Shown here piece by piece: positions 1-10,800 of a DNA stretch of 64,000 bases. The stretch is taken from positions 1 to 64,000 of the forward strand of contig NZ_FOMI01000008.1 in assembly GCF_900112595.1 (NCBI RefSeq). The letters are read 5' to 3'. The notes under the pieces are model-generated. The model had not been told where the DNA came from. It worked only from the letters and a program-made list of their open reading frames with translations, and did not search any database. Origin of the DNA: Algibacter pectinivorans (GTDB taxonomy: Bacteria > Bacteroidota > Bacteroidia > Flavobacteriales > Flavobacteriaceae). The translations under genes and the position numbers were made by a program. How positions within the stretch are numbered: position 1 is the stretch's first letter; each line of letters opens with the position of its first letter.

Positions 1-327
1 GGAGGTTTACAAGGTGGAGGTGTTAATTTTGATGCTAAAATTAGAAGAAACTCAACCGATATGGAGGATGTTTTCTACGCACACATTGGTGGAGCAGATA
101 CTTTTGCTAGAGCTTTATTAATTGCCGATAAAATTATAACAAATTCTCCTTACGATACATTAAGAACAGAACGCTACAGCTCATTCGATTCAGGAAAAGG
201 AAAAGATTTCGAAAACGGAAAATTAGGTTTACAAGATTTGTACAAACTAGCTCAGGAAAATGGCGAGTTAAAACTACAAAGTGGTAAACAAGAGTTGTTC
301 GAGAATATTATTAATCAGTATATATAA
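1..327 (+). CDS. xylA: Xylose isomerase, C-terminal fragment (cut by window start)
   Basis: The window opens inside this gene and frame 1 is open from base 1, so about 108 C-terminal residues are visible. Xylose isomerase converts D-xylose to D-xylulose in the cytoplasm. The visible part carries typical C-terminal xylose isomerase features: a VNFDAKIRRNSTD segment containing a metal-site Asp, then AHIGGADTFARAL, RYSSFDSGKGKDFE and a closing SGKQELFENI helix. A Met codon at 61 is internal and is not the start. The link to the neighbouring locus is an inference: xylose is a minor sugar of ulvan, and GH3/GH43 enzymes that could release it are encoded downstream. It ends before the SusC promoter, so it is probably a separate transcription unit. 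Confidence 0.95.
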   Translation, partial: GGLQGGGVNFDAKIRRNSTDMEDVFYAHIGGADTFARALLIADKIITNSPYDTLRTERYSSFDSGKGKDFENGKLGLQDLYKLAQENGELKLQSGKQELFENIINQYI

Positions 328-391
328 AGCGTTTTATAACCATGAAGGAAGAAATAATTTGTGGTTTTGTAGAAAGTTAAGTAAATTAAAT

Positions 392-478
392 ATGAAAACG
401 ATATTATTAATTATAATTATTTTGATGATAATAAATATATTGTTAATGGTATTTAGTATTAATGAAGATTCGAAATAA
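392..478 (+). CDS. Possible 28-residue membrane peptide
   Basis: This short open frame lies 64 bases after xylA and would encode one hydrophobic helix (MKTILLIIIILMIIN and so on) with a short acidic tail, EDSK. A longer frame from 281 overlaps xylA and is unlikely to be the true start; the ATG at 392 gives a clean single transmembrane segment. I recognise no family. A hydrophobic mini-ORF can arise by chance in AT-rich DNA, so this is tentative. Confidence 0.3.
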   Translation: MKTILLIIIILMIINILLMVFSINEDSK

Positions 479-852
479 AAAGGATGTCAATTCTCTAGGC
501 ACTAGTACCTGTTTTTGTTTTGTATAAATGTGCTAATTGATGAGTAAAACGAGGTTTATTTCTAGTATTAAAATAGAATCCATTTAAGTTAGTTTTGTTT
601 AAAGTTGCGAAATGTATTAAGTTTTTGTTAACTTTATGATTATTGTTACTAGAAAATAAATTAATATATTATTAGGGTTAACTTGTTTAATATTCTCCAC
701 ACTAATGTTAAATGTTGTAATAATTAGTTACTGTTGTTTTTTCATTGTTAATAAAGACGTGTTTTAACTTGCTTATTAACAATATGTTGTGTTTGGGGAG
801 GTCTGAGTGTTGATAAAATTGTCGTTTTTTGATTAAAACTTTTAGAGTTACG
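479..852. other. Intergenic region before the first SusC
   Basis: About 370 AT-rich bases between the mini-ORF and the SusC promoter. I see no coding frame, tRNA or clear hairpin terminator here. The only structured element nearby is the repeat-type promoter starting at 853. Confidence 0.5.
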
Positions 853-897
853 CAGGACGGAGCAGGATACTAGTCTTTACCGTTATTCGTAAAATTG
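853..897 (+). promoter_or_regulatory. CAGGAT-repeat promoter of the SusC/SusD operon
   Basis: CAGGAC at 853 and CAGGAT at 863 form a direct repeat with 10-bp period. The -7-like element TAAAATTG starts at 890, exactly 27 bases after the second box, with one mismatch to TANNTTTG. A start near 902 would give a leader of about 87 nt before the SusC ATG at 989. Confidence 0.75.
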
Positions 898-988
898 TTA
901 ACATATTATTATGATTTAGCATTTAATAGGCTATTAAAATAATTTTAACGTAATATTTATATTTTAAGAACTAAAACTAAAATTAAAA

Positions 989-3900
989 ATGAAACAAAAA
1001 ATTAAAAGACATGGCGCTGGATCGGGAATAGTGCTAATGCTGGCAATATTGTTTTCCTCTTTTTCGGCTATTAGTTTAGAAGCCCAAGAGCGAATTACAG
1101 GAACAGTTGCAGGAGCAGATGGATTGCCTTTACCAGGGGTAAATGTGTTGCAGAAAGGGACACGTAAAGGAGCTGTAACAGATTTTGATGGGAATTATTC
1201 TATTCAATTAGTGTCAGGTCAAAAAACATTAGTGTTTTCTTATTTGGGCTTCCAAACACAGGAAGTAGAAGTAAGTAATAAGGCTACTGTTAATGTAACT
1301 TTAGAAGAAGATGTTGCAGGCTTAGACGAAATTGTTATTATAGGTTTTCAAGCTGTAAAAAGAGAAAAAATATTAGGAGCTGTCGAAACAATCAAGTCAG
1401 AAGAAATACAAAAGGCGGCACCAGTTGATCCGCTTCAAGGTATTCAAGGTAAATTATCTGGTGTTCAGGTTGTTTCTAATAATGGTCCTGGAGAAGGTTT
1501 TGATATAAAAATTCGTGGTTTGTCAACATTGTCTGCAGGAGCAACAGGGCCACTTTATGTAGTAGATGGTCAACAAACTTTTAATATAGATAATATTGAC
1601 CCTAATGATATTGAATCGTTAGAGGTTTTAAAGGACGGGGCAACTGCGGCTATATATGGTTCTCAAGCGGGTAATGGTGTTGTAATTATTAAAACTAAAA
1701 CGGGGAAAGTAGGTAAGCTTAGCTTAGATATTACGACAGTAACCGGCGTTAATAGACTTATTGGAGATTTACCAGCAGCTAATGCAGCTCAAAGAATAGA
1801 GCAAGAAAGACTTCAAAATACAACCTGGGGTATAGGAGGTGGTAGAGACTCTTTAAGTTTAGTGTCTAGAAACTCTTTTGATGTGCAAAGGTTGGTTACT
1901 AGACCAGCGCTTAGACATCAAACCAATGTGGCTTTAAGTGGTGGTTCTGAAAAAGCAAAGTTTTACTGGAATACAGGTTTTTTTAATGAAGAAGGACTTA
2001 TTATAAATAGTGAGCATAAAAGAGTTAATACACGTTTAAAAGTTGATGTTACGCCTAGTGATAAATTTAAATTAGGTACATTAGTTAATTTATCTTACGA
2101 ATATACTAATAGTATCAGTACAGGACCTGTACTTGGACACTTATTAAACAGGGTAGCTTATTTACCACTTTTTGAGCCAGATGGATCTTTTACTCCAGGT
2201 TCTCCAAACAAATTTAGTTTAAATCCAATTCAAAACGCGGTTCTTAGAAAGAATGATAGAAGGCGTTACAGAGGTAATGTTTTTAATTATGCACAGTTTA
2301 GTATTACACCAGAATTATCTATAAGATCTACATTAGGTGTTGATTTCTTTTTAGATAGAAGAGATAATTTTGCGCCAGCGATTCTTGATCCTCGTAATTT
2401 TGAAAATGGTATACATAGAGGAGATCAAAGACAAACTTTAACCTATCAAATTCAGCAAGACAACACATTAAATTATTTGAAGTCTTTTGGAAATCATGAT
2501 GTTTCTGCCTTTGCCGGTATGCAAATACAAAGAAGAAAAGTAGATAATTTTAATTACGCAGCTCAGTTTAACAATGATTTAATTCAAACTTGGAATAATG
2601 CGGTTAATGATCCAGGAGTGGATACAGAAACAGGCTTAGATAATAATACATTTTTTGTAGATAAAGAAGGAGGAGATAGAACACAAATTGTTACTACTGG
2701 AATATTTTCATTGTTTGGTGGTTTTAATTACGATTATGCTAATAAGTATTTATTTGGAGCAACGATACGTAGAGATGGTTCATCAAGTTTTGGGGCTAAT
2801 AATAAATATGGATATTTTCCTTCTGCTACAGCAGGATGGAGAGTTAGTAATGAGAACTTTTTAAAGAATAATAGTGTAATTAAAAATTTATTGGTTAGAG
2901 GTAGTTATGGTATTACAGGAAACGATAGAATTCAACCTTATAGGTATGTAAGTACTTTAGGACCAAGTGATATTGGAGGTTTTATACCGTTAACTTTAGG
3001 TAACGCAGATATCCAGTGGGAGGAATCAGTATCTAAAAACTTTGGTTTAGAATTAAGTCTTTTTAAAGGTAGAAGATTAAATATAGCTCTAGATGTTTGG
3101 GAAAAAGTAACAGACGGGCTTCTTGTTGAATCTGAATTACCAGAGGAGTCTGGTTTTTCATCTGTACTTGAAAACAGAGGTGTCATAAAAAATAATGGTG
3201 TAGACTTTACAATTGGAGGTACTATTATTAAAAGTACAGATTTTACTTGGAGGTCTCAATTTAACATAAGTGTTTTAAAGAACAATGTTGAAGAACTAGC
3301 GGTGCCTATCCGAACAGGACGTTTTATTACTGAAGAAGGTCGACCTGTTGGAAATATATGGGGATATAAAAATACCGGAGTTTATCAATATGATGAGTCT
3401 AATGCATACACGCCTGAAGGAGAACGTTTATTTCCTAACTTCGATGCAAACGGGTTTTTCTTAGGATCTTATAATAGAGGTAATGGAGACGCGTATCCTG
3501 CCGATGCAGAAATTAGACAACTAGTACACAGATCTAGTAGAAATGTTCTTAGAGGTGGTGATTATATTTGGGATGATGTGAATAATGACGGTTTTATTGA
3601 TAGTGAAGATGAGCAAGTTTTAGGTAATGGTTTACCAACTGTATATGGTGGTTTTAATCATGAATTTACTTATAAAAATTGGACTTTTGATACATCATTT
3701 GATTATAGTTTTGGAAATGAAATTTATAGACGTTATGATCACGATAGGAATAGTTTAAGAGCGGCTGTGCTTTCAGTTTCTCCTGATAGACTTCAAAATG
3801 CATGGAGAGAGCAAGGAGATATTGCTCAATGGCCTACTTTACAACCAGGAGGAGCACGTAATCAAAATAGATTTGATTTTTCAAATAGTACAGCTAATAG

Positions 3901-4165
3901 TAGTTTTGTGTCTGATGGTAGTTTTATTAAATGGAGATATATTCGTGTTGGCTATACATTTCCTAAAGATGTGTTAGAATCTTTTAATATTGGGATGAAT
4001 AGATTAAGTTTAAATCTTGCCGTTAACAATATTATGACTTGGACTAACTATATAGGTTATAATCCAGAGTTTGGTAGTAGAGGTAACCCTTTAACTCCAA
4101 GTGAAGATAGTTTAAGGTATCCAAATGATAGAGAGTTCTTATTAACATTAAGAGCACAATTTTAA
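989..4165 (+). CDS. SusC-type TonB-dependent outer-membrane transporter
   Basis: A 1058-residue SusC family protein, the beta-barrel that imports oligosaccharides across the outer membrane using TonB energy. It has an N-terminal signal peptide ending near residue 32. A carboxypeptidase-regulatory-like domain follows (about residues 34-115, with GVNVLQKGTRKGAVTDFDG). Then comes a plug domain (about 125-235, including LSGVQVV, IRGLSTLS, VVDGQQ and the SLEVLKDGATAAIYG segment). The rest is a barrel ending in an aromatic residue (LRAQF). It is followed after 14 bases by SusD, the classic PUL hallmark. Its promoter has the 10-bp CAGGAT repeat found throughout the locus. Substrate specificity cannot be read from the sequence; ulvan oligosaccharide is inferred from the neighbours. 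Confidence 0.96.
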   Translation: MKQKIKRHGAGSGIVLMLAILFSSFSAISLEAQERITGTVAGADGLPLPGVNVLQKGTRKGAVTDFDGNYSIQLVSGQKTLVFSYLGFQTQEVEVSNKATVNVTLEEDVAGLDEIVIIGFQAVKREKILGAVETIKSEEIQKAAPVDPLQGIQGKLSGVQVVSNNGPGEGFDIKIRGLSTLSAGATGPLYVVDGQQTFNIDNIDPNDIESLEVLKDGATAAIYGSQAGNGVVIIKTKTGKVGKLSLDITTVTGVNRLIGDLPAANAAQRIEQERLQNTTWGIGGGRDSLSLVSRNSFDVQRLVTRPALRHQTNVALSGGSEKAKFYWNTGFFNEEGLIINSEHKRVNTRLKVDVTPSDKFKLGTLVNLSYEYTNSISTGPVLGHLLNRVAYLPLFEPDGSFTPGSPNKFSLNPIQNAVLRKNDRRRYRGNVFNYAQFSITPELSIRSTLGVDFFLDRRDNFAPAILDPRNFENGIHRGDQRQTLTYQIQQDNTLNYLKSFGNHDVSAFAGMQIQRRKVDNFNYAAQFNNDLIQTWNNAVNDPGVDTETGLDNNTFFVDKEGGDRTQIVTTGIFSLFGGFNYDYANKYLFGATIRRDGSSSFGANNKYGYFPSATAGWRVSNENFLKNNSVIKNLLVRGSYGITGNDRIQPYRYVSTLGPSDIGGFIPLTLGNADIQWEESVSKNFGLELSLFKGRRLNIALDVWEKVTDGLLVESELPEESGFSSVLENRGVIKNNGVDFTIGGTIIKSTDFTWRSQFNISVLKNNVEELAVPIRTGRFITEEGRPVGNIWGYKNTGVYQYDESNAYTPEGERLFPNFDANGFFLGSYNRGNGDAYPADAEIRQLVHRSSRNVLRGGDYIWDDVNNDGFIDSEDEQVLGNGLPTVYGGFNHEFTYKNWTFDTSFDYSFGNEIYRRYDHDRNSLRAAVLSVSPDRLQNAWREQGDIAQWPTLQPGGARNQNRFDFSNSTANSSFVSDGSFIKWRYIRVGYTFPKDVLESFNIGMNRLSLNLAVNNIMTWTNYIGYNPEFGSRGNPLTPSEDSLRYPNDREFLLTLRAQF

Positions 4166-4179
4166 AAAAAAGAAAAGTT

Positions 4180-5742
4180 ATGTATACAAATAATATATTA
4201 AAAAAGTTAAAAGTTGTTATTCTACTTTTTGCTACTGTAGGAATAACATATTCCTGTGATGATTTTGTTGAAGAGCTTCCTGTTAGTGATATTGCTCCAG
4301 AGTCTTTTTACAAAAACAACGACCAATTACAGTTGGCTTTAAATGGGGCTTATGGTTTATTTTCTCAAGCATATAGTCAATTTTATATAAACACTGGTGA
4401 GATAAGATCAGATAATTTTCAGCCTCAAGGTAATGATGCTTCAAGGAGTTCTGTACATAATAGTACAATGGATCCAGGAGAAGGTTACTTAAGATGGGCA
4501 AACCATTACCAAGCTATAGATGCTGTAAATAGAATCATTCAATCTGCCGAATCAGTAGAAGGTGTAGATGAGAATATAATTGGTCAAGCTTACGCTATTC
4601 GTGCTAAAATGTATTTTGATATGGCTCGTGTTTGGGGAAACTTACCTGTCTTTCTTGAACCTATTACATCAATATCTGAAGCGTTTCGTTCACAAGAGGA
4701 TTATGATACTATTCTTGAAACTGTTGTAATTCCCGATATGAAAAAAGCAGAAGAGATGATTACTACTATAGATTCTGAATTTACATTTTCTCAGGGAGGG
4801 GTTTATGCTCTTCAGGCAGAAGTTTATATGTGGGAAGAAGAAGAGTTGTTAGCAAAAAATGCTATTCAAAACTTGTTGGCATTAGGTGTACACAGTTTAG
4901 TTACTACTCCAGAAGAATGGTTAGATTTATTTTATAATCAGGAGGCAAATGATGCATCTCCAGAAGCAAGAGGAAAAGTACAATCTGGTTCAGAACTTAT
5001 ATTTTCTCTTTTCTATTCAGATGTAAATACTTCAGGTTTGGCTAGGTTTTATATTGCTGGTGCTGCCGTAACTACAATTTCTGTAGAAGTAGAACAAAAA
5101 TGGGTTGAGCGATTTCCGGCAGATTCTTTAGGTTGGGCTACTAAATATCCTGATACAGCTCCTGTATTTTCAAGAGAGGTTTTAATTGATGGAGAAACGG
5201 AAATTGTACCTGTTTATGGTGATTGGAGGCAATTTATGAATAGAAATGGCGATGATTATGAACAAGGTTTAGGATCTGAAGAATTTGGTTTGGCAAGAAG
5301 CACTAAATGGATAAAAAATAGATCAGGACTAAACCCTAACGAGGATGATACGAATATACCAGTATTTCGTTTAGCAGATATGATTTTATTGTTAGCCGAA
5401 GCAGAATTAAAGCTTGATAATGCCCCAAGATGTTTTGAGTTAATAAATCAAGTAAGAACTGCGAGACAATTACCATTAGCAAGTGAAGAAGAGTTTGGTG
5501 ACACTTTCGACGAACAATTAGATTTTTTATTAGTTGAAAGACAGTTTGAATTAATTGGAGAAGCTAAACGCTGGTGGGATTTAGTAAGAAATGATAAGGC
5601 TATCGAAGTTATGACGCCAATTTTACAAAATAGAGAAGATGGTGCTGTTGTGCCCTTTACGGAGGACCAAATAATATGGCCAATCTTTATTGACCATCTT
5701 AATGAAAACGATTTGCTAGAGCAAAACTTGGGTTGGAGATAA
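4180..5742 (+). CDS. SusD-type surface glycan-binding lipoprotein
   Basis: A 520-residue SusD/RagB family lipoprotein, partner of the preceding SusC. The signal peptide ends in the lipobox GITYSC with lipidated Cys26, followed by the acidic DD surface-export type signal. The body has the helical TPR-like SusD fold. It includes the conserved AYAIRAKMYFDMARVWGNLP region, the RLADMILLLAEAELKL helix and the C-terminal LLVERQFELIGEAKRWWDLVR segment. SusD lids the SusC barrel and captures glycans at the cell surface. It sits 14 bases behind SusC and 25 bases ahead of a fasciclin-type lipoprotein, so the four genes to 7687 look like one operon. Confidence 0.96.
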   Translation: MYTNNILKKLKVVILLFATVGITYSCDDFVEELPVSDIAPESFYKNNDQLQLALNGAYGLFSQAYSQFYINTGEIRSDNFQPQGNDASRSSVHNSTMDPGEGYLRWANHYQAIDAVNRIIQSAESVEGVDENIIGQAYAIRAKMYFDMARVWGNLPVFLEPITSISEAFRSQEDYDTILETVVIPDMKKAEEMITTIDSEFTFSQGGVYALQAEVYMWEEEELLAKNAIQNLLALGVHSLVTTPEEWLDLFYNQEANDASPEARGKVQSGSELIFSLFYSDVNTSGLARFYIAGAAVTTISVEVEQKWVERFPADSLGWATKYPDTAPVFSREVLIDGETEIVPVYGDWRQFMNRNGDDYEQGLGSEEFGLARSTKWIKNRSGLNPNEDDTNIPVFRLADMILLLAEAELKLDNAPRCFELINQVRTARQLPLASEEEFGDTFDEQLDFLLVERQFELIGEAKRWWDLVRNDKAIEVMTPILQNREDGAVVPFTEDQIIWPIFIDHLNENDLLEQNLGWR

Positions 5743-5767
5743 TAATTTAAAAGAAAAATAAGATATT

Positions 5768-6568
5768 ATGAAAACATATATAAAAATTATAGTACTTGTT
5801 TGCTTTACGGTGGTGTTTTATTCATGTACCTTAGAGCCACAAGATTCATTTGATTTTAAACCAGAAAATACATTTGGAGATCCTTTTGCTAATATGACAG
5901 CGTGGGAATATATTCAAACAAGGACGACCAATGCTATTGTAGATGATGAAAATCGAAAAGTACCAGACGCAGAAGAATTAGATTTTATGATAGCTGCCAT
6001 TAAACACGTCGGATATCAAGAATTATATAATCAAACAACTACCAGAGAAAGAACCTATTTTTTATTGAATAATAATGCATTTACTGGTAATAATCCAGAT
6101 AGAGATATTATTAGAGCTATAACTGGTAGAACTCAAGGAACATTAAGTAGAGTTAATGCTGATTCCCTTATGGCTACTATTACTGAGCCAGCTCAGATTA
6201 ACAAGCTAAAAGCAATTTTAAAATATCATATTATTGATGAAGAGGTTGCTCAAGTGCCTAAGATTACAATTTTTGAAAAAGATTTTATCTTTACCACCTT
6301 ATTGCCTACAGTTAATGTAGATGCTACTACAGGGGAGGCTATTGGTTTGTCTAATACTAAGGCCGAAATTGCGATTAGACGAGATATAGAGTGGGAAATG
6401 GAGGTTAATAACGTTAATGCTCCATTAATTTCTACTGCTGTAGAACCAGGATTCAATGAAAGGGTGAGAGCACATAACTATGTGTTTAGTAATGGTATTG
6501 GACATTATTTAAATGATACAGCTAGATATCAGCCGTTTGGTCTATACGAGAATTTATCTGTAGACTAA
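5768..6568 (+). CDS. Fasciclin-like PUL lipoprotein, single domain
   Basis: A 266-residue lipoprotein (lipobox VFYSC, Cys20) directly downstream of SusD. The segment with LFLLNNNAF-like spacing (TYFLLNNNAFTGNN), the helix QINKLKAILKYHIIDEEV and the final RAHNYVFSNGIGHYLND match the pattern of a single diverged fasciclin (FAS1) repeat. FAS1 domains mediate protein or carbohydrate adhesion. In Bacteroidota PULs such proteins often occupy the position of SusE/F-type surface accessory binders. Its role as a surface glycan-binding protein is inferred from position and lipidation, not from identified binding residues. Confidence 0.7.
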   Translation: MKTYIKIIVLVCFTVVFYSCTLEPQDSFDFKPENTFGDPFANMTAWEYIQTRTTNAIVDDENRKVPDAEELDFMIAAIKHVGYQELYNQTTTRERTYFLLNNNAFTGNNPDRDIIRAITGRTQGTLSRVNADSLMATITEPAQINKLKAILKYHIIDEEVAQVPKITIFEKDFIFTTLLPTVNVDATTGEAIGLSNTKAEIAIRRDIEWEMEVNNVNAPLISTAVEPGFNERVRAHNYVFSNGIGHYLNDTARYQPFGLYENLSVD

Positions 6569-6622
6569 TAAAAGGTTATTAATGATATACAGAAGATTTA
6601 GTCTTAAATAAAAAATAATAAA

Positions 6623-7687
6623 ATGAATAAATATAAAAATATAAATAAATGGTTTATTGGAATGTTTGCCATAGCAATGTTGTTTTCTTGTAACTTTCCT
6701 GAAGATGATGAGTTTTATATTCCATTTGAAGCTGGTGTTGTAGAAAATCCAGAAACGATTACGCAGTTAATTATAGCAAATGAAGATTTAGGCATATTTG
6801 AACAAGCTTTGCGTATTCTAGAACAAGAGAATAATAGCGAAAAATTGTTAGCAAAATTAAATTTGCCTAATAGTAACACTACAGTGTTTGCTCCTAGTAA
6901 TGCTGCTTTTCAAGCGTGGTTAGATAATAGTGGTATTGATGATATTTCTTTAATAAACCCAATAGATTTAGAAGTCGTTATTCTAAATCATATTTTAGTA
7001 GGTGAGTTTAAAGCGGCAGATTTTACAACAGGACTTACAACATCTTCAGCGCTAGTTGGACCAAGAGCTACCGCTAAAAATGTATCGATGTATATTGATA
7101 CAACTAATGGAGTTATCATCAATGGTGAGTCTACTGTTATAACGCCTGATGTTGGGGCGAATAATGGAGCGTTACATATTGTTGATACGGTTATAGATTT
7201 GCCAGTTATGTTAGATTTTTCGGCTATGTTGCCATCATTGTCCATGTTTGATGACGCCGTAGAATTTGCTCAAACAGCAAGAGATGAAGATGGAAACGGC
7301 CCTAATTTGAGGTTCAGATTAGTAGATCCAGGTGCAGAAAGAACACTGTTTATGCCAACCGATGATGCCTTTGCTGATTTATTGGTAGAATTAGGAGTTG
7401 CAGAATTATCAGAAGTAGATCCTTCTATTGTTGCAGATGCTATTTTCACACATTTAATTGATATTGCTCCTATTAGTACACCAGAATTTATAGAAATAGG
7501 AAGACCTTTCCCTATTCCTGCATTTAATAATGAGCTATTGTTTATCAATCCAACAGATGTGAATAATATTACTGTAACAGATCCTAATGGTAGAACTGCT
7601 AATTTGGTTCCAACATTAATTGATATAGTTGCAGTTAATGGTTTTATACATGTTATAGATAAAGTGCTGTTATCGGAAGCAGAATAA
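6623..7687 (+). CDS. Two-domain fasciclin lipoprotein
   Basis: A 354-residue lipoprotein (lipobox LFSC, Cys23) with two FAS1 repeats, at about residues 45-195 and 200-352. Both show the family pattern: a TVFAPSNAAFQAWL or TLFMPTDDAFADLL strand-helix, a helix ending in ILNHILVGEF or IFTHLIDI, and a closing GALHIVDTVI or GFIHVIDKVL. It completes the SusC-SusD-FAS1-FAS1 operon, 54 bases after the previous gene, and is followed by a strong hairpin terminator. It is probably a cell-surface accessory binder of the transporter complex. I cannot tell from sequence whether it binds glycan or helps assemble the complex. Confidence 0.85.
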   Translation: MNKYKNINKWFIGMFAIAMLFSCNFPEDDEFYIPFEAGVVENPETITQLIIANEDLGIFEQALRILEQENNSEKLLAKLNLPNSNTTVFAPSNAAFQAWLDNSGIDDISLINPIDLEVVILNHILVGEFKAADFTTGLTTSSALVGPRATAKNVSMYIDTTNGVIINGESTVITPDVGANNGALHIVDTVIDLPVMLDFSAMLPSLSMFDDAVEFAQTARDEDGNGPNLRFRLVDPGAERTLFMPTDDAFADLLVELGVAELSEVDPSIVADAIFTHLIDIAPISTPEFIEIGRPFPIPAFNNELLFINPTDVNNITVTDPNGRTANLVPTLIDIVAVNGFIHVIDKVLLSEAE

Positions 7688-7707
7688 AAATTAGTACATA
7701 AATTATT

Positions 7708-7746
7708 AAAACCTCTATTACTTGAAATGTAATAGGGGTTTTTTTT
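7708..7746 (+). terminator. Hairpin terminator after the SusCD-fasciclin operon
   Basis: A near-perfect inverted repeat pairs AAAACCTCTATTAC (7708-7721) with GTAATAGGGGTTTT (7729-7742). It has a 7-base loop and a run of Ts. It closes the operon 20 bases after the last stop. Confidence 0.9.
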
Positions 7747-7764
7747 GTGATTAACATAGTAGTG

Positions 7765-7809
7765 CAGTATAGTACAGGATGGAATTAGTACAGTGCTTAT
7801 TTATATTTA
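7765..7809 (+). promoter_or_regulatory. CAGGAT-repeat promoter of the sulfatase-rhamnosidase gene
   Basis: CAGTAT at 7765 and CAGGAT at 7775 are spaced by 10 bp. The -7 element TATATTTA starts at 7802, 27 bases after the second box. A start near 7814 would leave a leader of about 83 nt. Confidence 0.75.
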
Positions 7810-7896
7810 AAAATTATTTTTTTTTTTGATCTATTAATTTTTTCACTGTTATACATAGCATATTTTTTAAATAATTTATTAAACTAATAATACTTC

Positions 7897-10800
7897 ATGC
7901 AAAAACACACACTTTTATTAGGACTACTTACCATTATAAATTTTAGTACAGTCTTTTCACAACAAAAAGTAAAGAATATAGAGAAACCAAACATTATTTT
8001 TATTCTAACAGATGATCAGCGCTTTGATGCTATTGGTTATGCTGGTAATAAGTTTGTTGAAACCCCAGAAATGGACAATTTAGCTAAATCGGGAACCTAC
8101 TTCAATAAAGCCATAGTTACCACCCCAATTTGTGCAGCTAGTAGAGCAAGTATTTTAACAGGTTTGCATGAACGTGCACATAATTTTAATTTTCAAACAG
8201 GAAATATAAGAAGTGAGTATATGGACAATTCTTATCCAACGCTTCTTAAAAATAATGGCTATTACACTGGTTTTTATGGAAAATATGGGGTTCGATATGA
8301 TGAGTTGGATAAACAGTTTGATGAATATGAGTCTTATGACAGAAATAACAGATATAAAGACAGAAGAGGGTATTACTACAAAACAATAGATAATGATACG
8401 GTGCACTTAACAAGGTATACAGGGCACCAAGCTTTAAATTTTATTGAAAAAAATGCCGAAAACAATAAGCCTTTCTGTTTATCCTTAAGTTTTAGTGCAC
8501 CGCATGCACACGATGGTGCTCCAGAACAATACTTCTGGCAGGCCGAAACCGATAAATTACTTGAAAATACAACCATTCCTGGTCCAGATTTGGGCGATGA
8601 TAAATATTTTAATGCCCAACCAAAAATTGTAAGAGACGGTTTTAACTGGTTGCGTTGGACTTGGCGTTATGATACACCAGAAAAATATCAGCATAGTTTA
8701 AAAGGGTATTATAGAATGATTTCTGGAATTGATTTAGAAATTAAAAAAATTAGAGAAAAACTAAAAGAAAAAGGACTTGATAAAAATACCGTAATTATAG
8801 TGATGGGAGATAATGGCTATTTCTTAGGAGAACGAAAATTAGCTGGAAAATGGTTAATGTACGATAACTCTATTCGTGTGCCATTAATAGTTTTCGATCC
8901 TAGAGTTAACAGCCATCAAGATGTTAATGATATGGTATTAAATATAGATGTACCGCAAACTATTGCAGATATTGCGGGTGTAAAAGCTCCAGATACATGG
9001 CAAGGTAAAAGTTTAATGCCTATAGTTAAAAAAGAAACAAATACCATATCTAGAGATACCATTTTAATAGAACACATTTGGGATTTTAGCGAAATTCCAC
9101 CTAGTGAAGGTGTAAGAACAAATGAATGGAAATACTTTAGATATGTAAATGATAAAAGTATTGAAGAACTTTATAACTTAAAGAAAGATCCAAAAGAGAT
9201 TAACAACCTAATTGGAAAGAAAAAGTATAAAGACGTTGCCAATAAACTTCGCTCTAAACTTGATGAATTAATCAAAAAGAATAGTAATGAATATAGAGCA
9301 GCGCCAACAGATTTAACGGTAGAATTAATAAGAAAGCCAAGTACAGATGTTAAAATATTTGATTTAAAACCAGAGTTTGGTTGGACGGTTCCGTTAGGTT
9401 CAAAATTTCAAGGCGCCTATCAAATATTAGTAGCTTCAAATAAAATGGACATTGATAATAATAATGGCAATGTTTGGGATAGTGGTCAAGTACGTTCTTT
9501 AGAATCAACAAATGTTGAATATCAAGGAAACCCACTTACAATAGGACAAACCTATTATTGGAAAGTTAGAATTTGGGATGAACAAAATAGATTGGTTGAT
9601 TATTCCGAAGCTCAAAAATTCACAACAGGTAAAAGTGATAGTTATATAATTTCAACTGAAAATAAATTTGAAATAGATAGAATAAAGCCGGTTAAGTTTG
9701 AAAAGCGAGGTGATTTTTATTTCATGGATTTTGGTAAAGCAGGATTTGCTACCATGGACTTTACATACCAAGCAAAAACACCACATACCTTGACCGTTAG
9801 AGTTGGTGAAATGATTGACGACAATGGAAATGTTAATAGAACACCGCCAAAGAAAAGTAATATTCGTTATCAAGAGATTAAAGTGGATGTAAAGCCAGGA
9901 CAGACAAAATATCAAATAAAAGTACAGGAAAATGAGAGAAATACAAGAGCTAATAAAGCCATTCCGTTACCAAACGGATTTCCTCCACTTGTGCCATTTA
10001 GATATGCTGAAGTTGAAGGTGCGCAAAACGCAATATCTGGTGATAATTTTGAACAATTAGTATATCGTACCTATTGGGATGATGAGGCTAGCAGTTTTAC
10101 AAGTAACAACGATATTTTAAATCAAGTATGGGATTTATGTAAGTATTCAATAAAAGCGACAACCTTTAATGGTTTATATGTCGATGGCGATAGAGAGCGC
10201 ATTCCTTACGAAGCTGATGCGTACTTAAACCAGTTAAGTCATTATACCACAGATAGGGAATTTGCTATGGCAAGACGAACTATCGAGTATTTTATGAAAA
10301 ACCCAACATGGCCAACAGAATGGCAACAACATGTAGCATTATTAATTTATGCAGACTATATGTACACGGGAAATACAGAACTTATAGAGCGTTATTATGA
10401 GCCTTTAAAGCACAAAACATTATTCGAACTTTCTAATGAAGATGGTTTAATCACGTCTACAAAAGTTGATGCCGACTTTATGAAAAAATTAGGCTTTCAA
10501 GAAGGATATAAAAAACCATTATCAGATATTGTTGATTGGCCTTCTGCAAACTTTAACGGTAGTAAAACTAAAGGAGAGCGCGACGGATTTGTATTTAAAC
10601 CATATAGTACTGTAATTAATGCGTTTTTCTATGAGAATATGAAAATCATGGCAGAATTTGCTCAAATCTTAGGAAAAACCCAAGAAGTTTTAGATTTTGA
10701 ATTAAGAGCGGCCAAAGTTAAAAAAGCAGTTAATGAACAAATGTTTGATGCTTCACGAGGCATTTATGTAGACGGAATAGGTACAGATCATGCATCGTTG

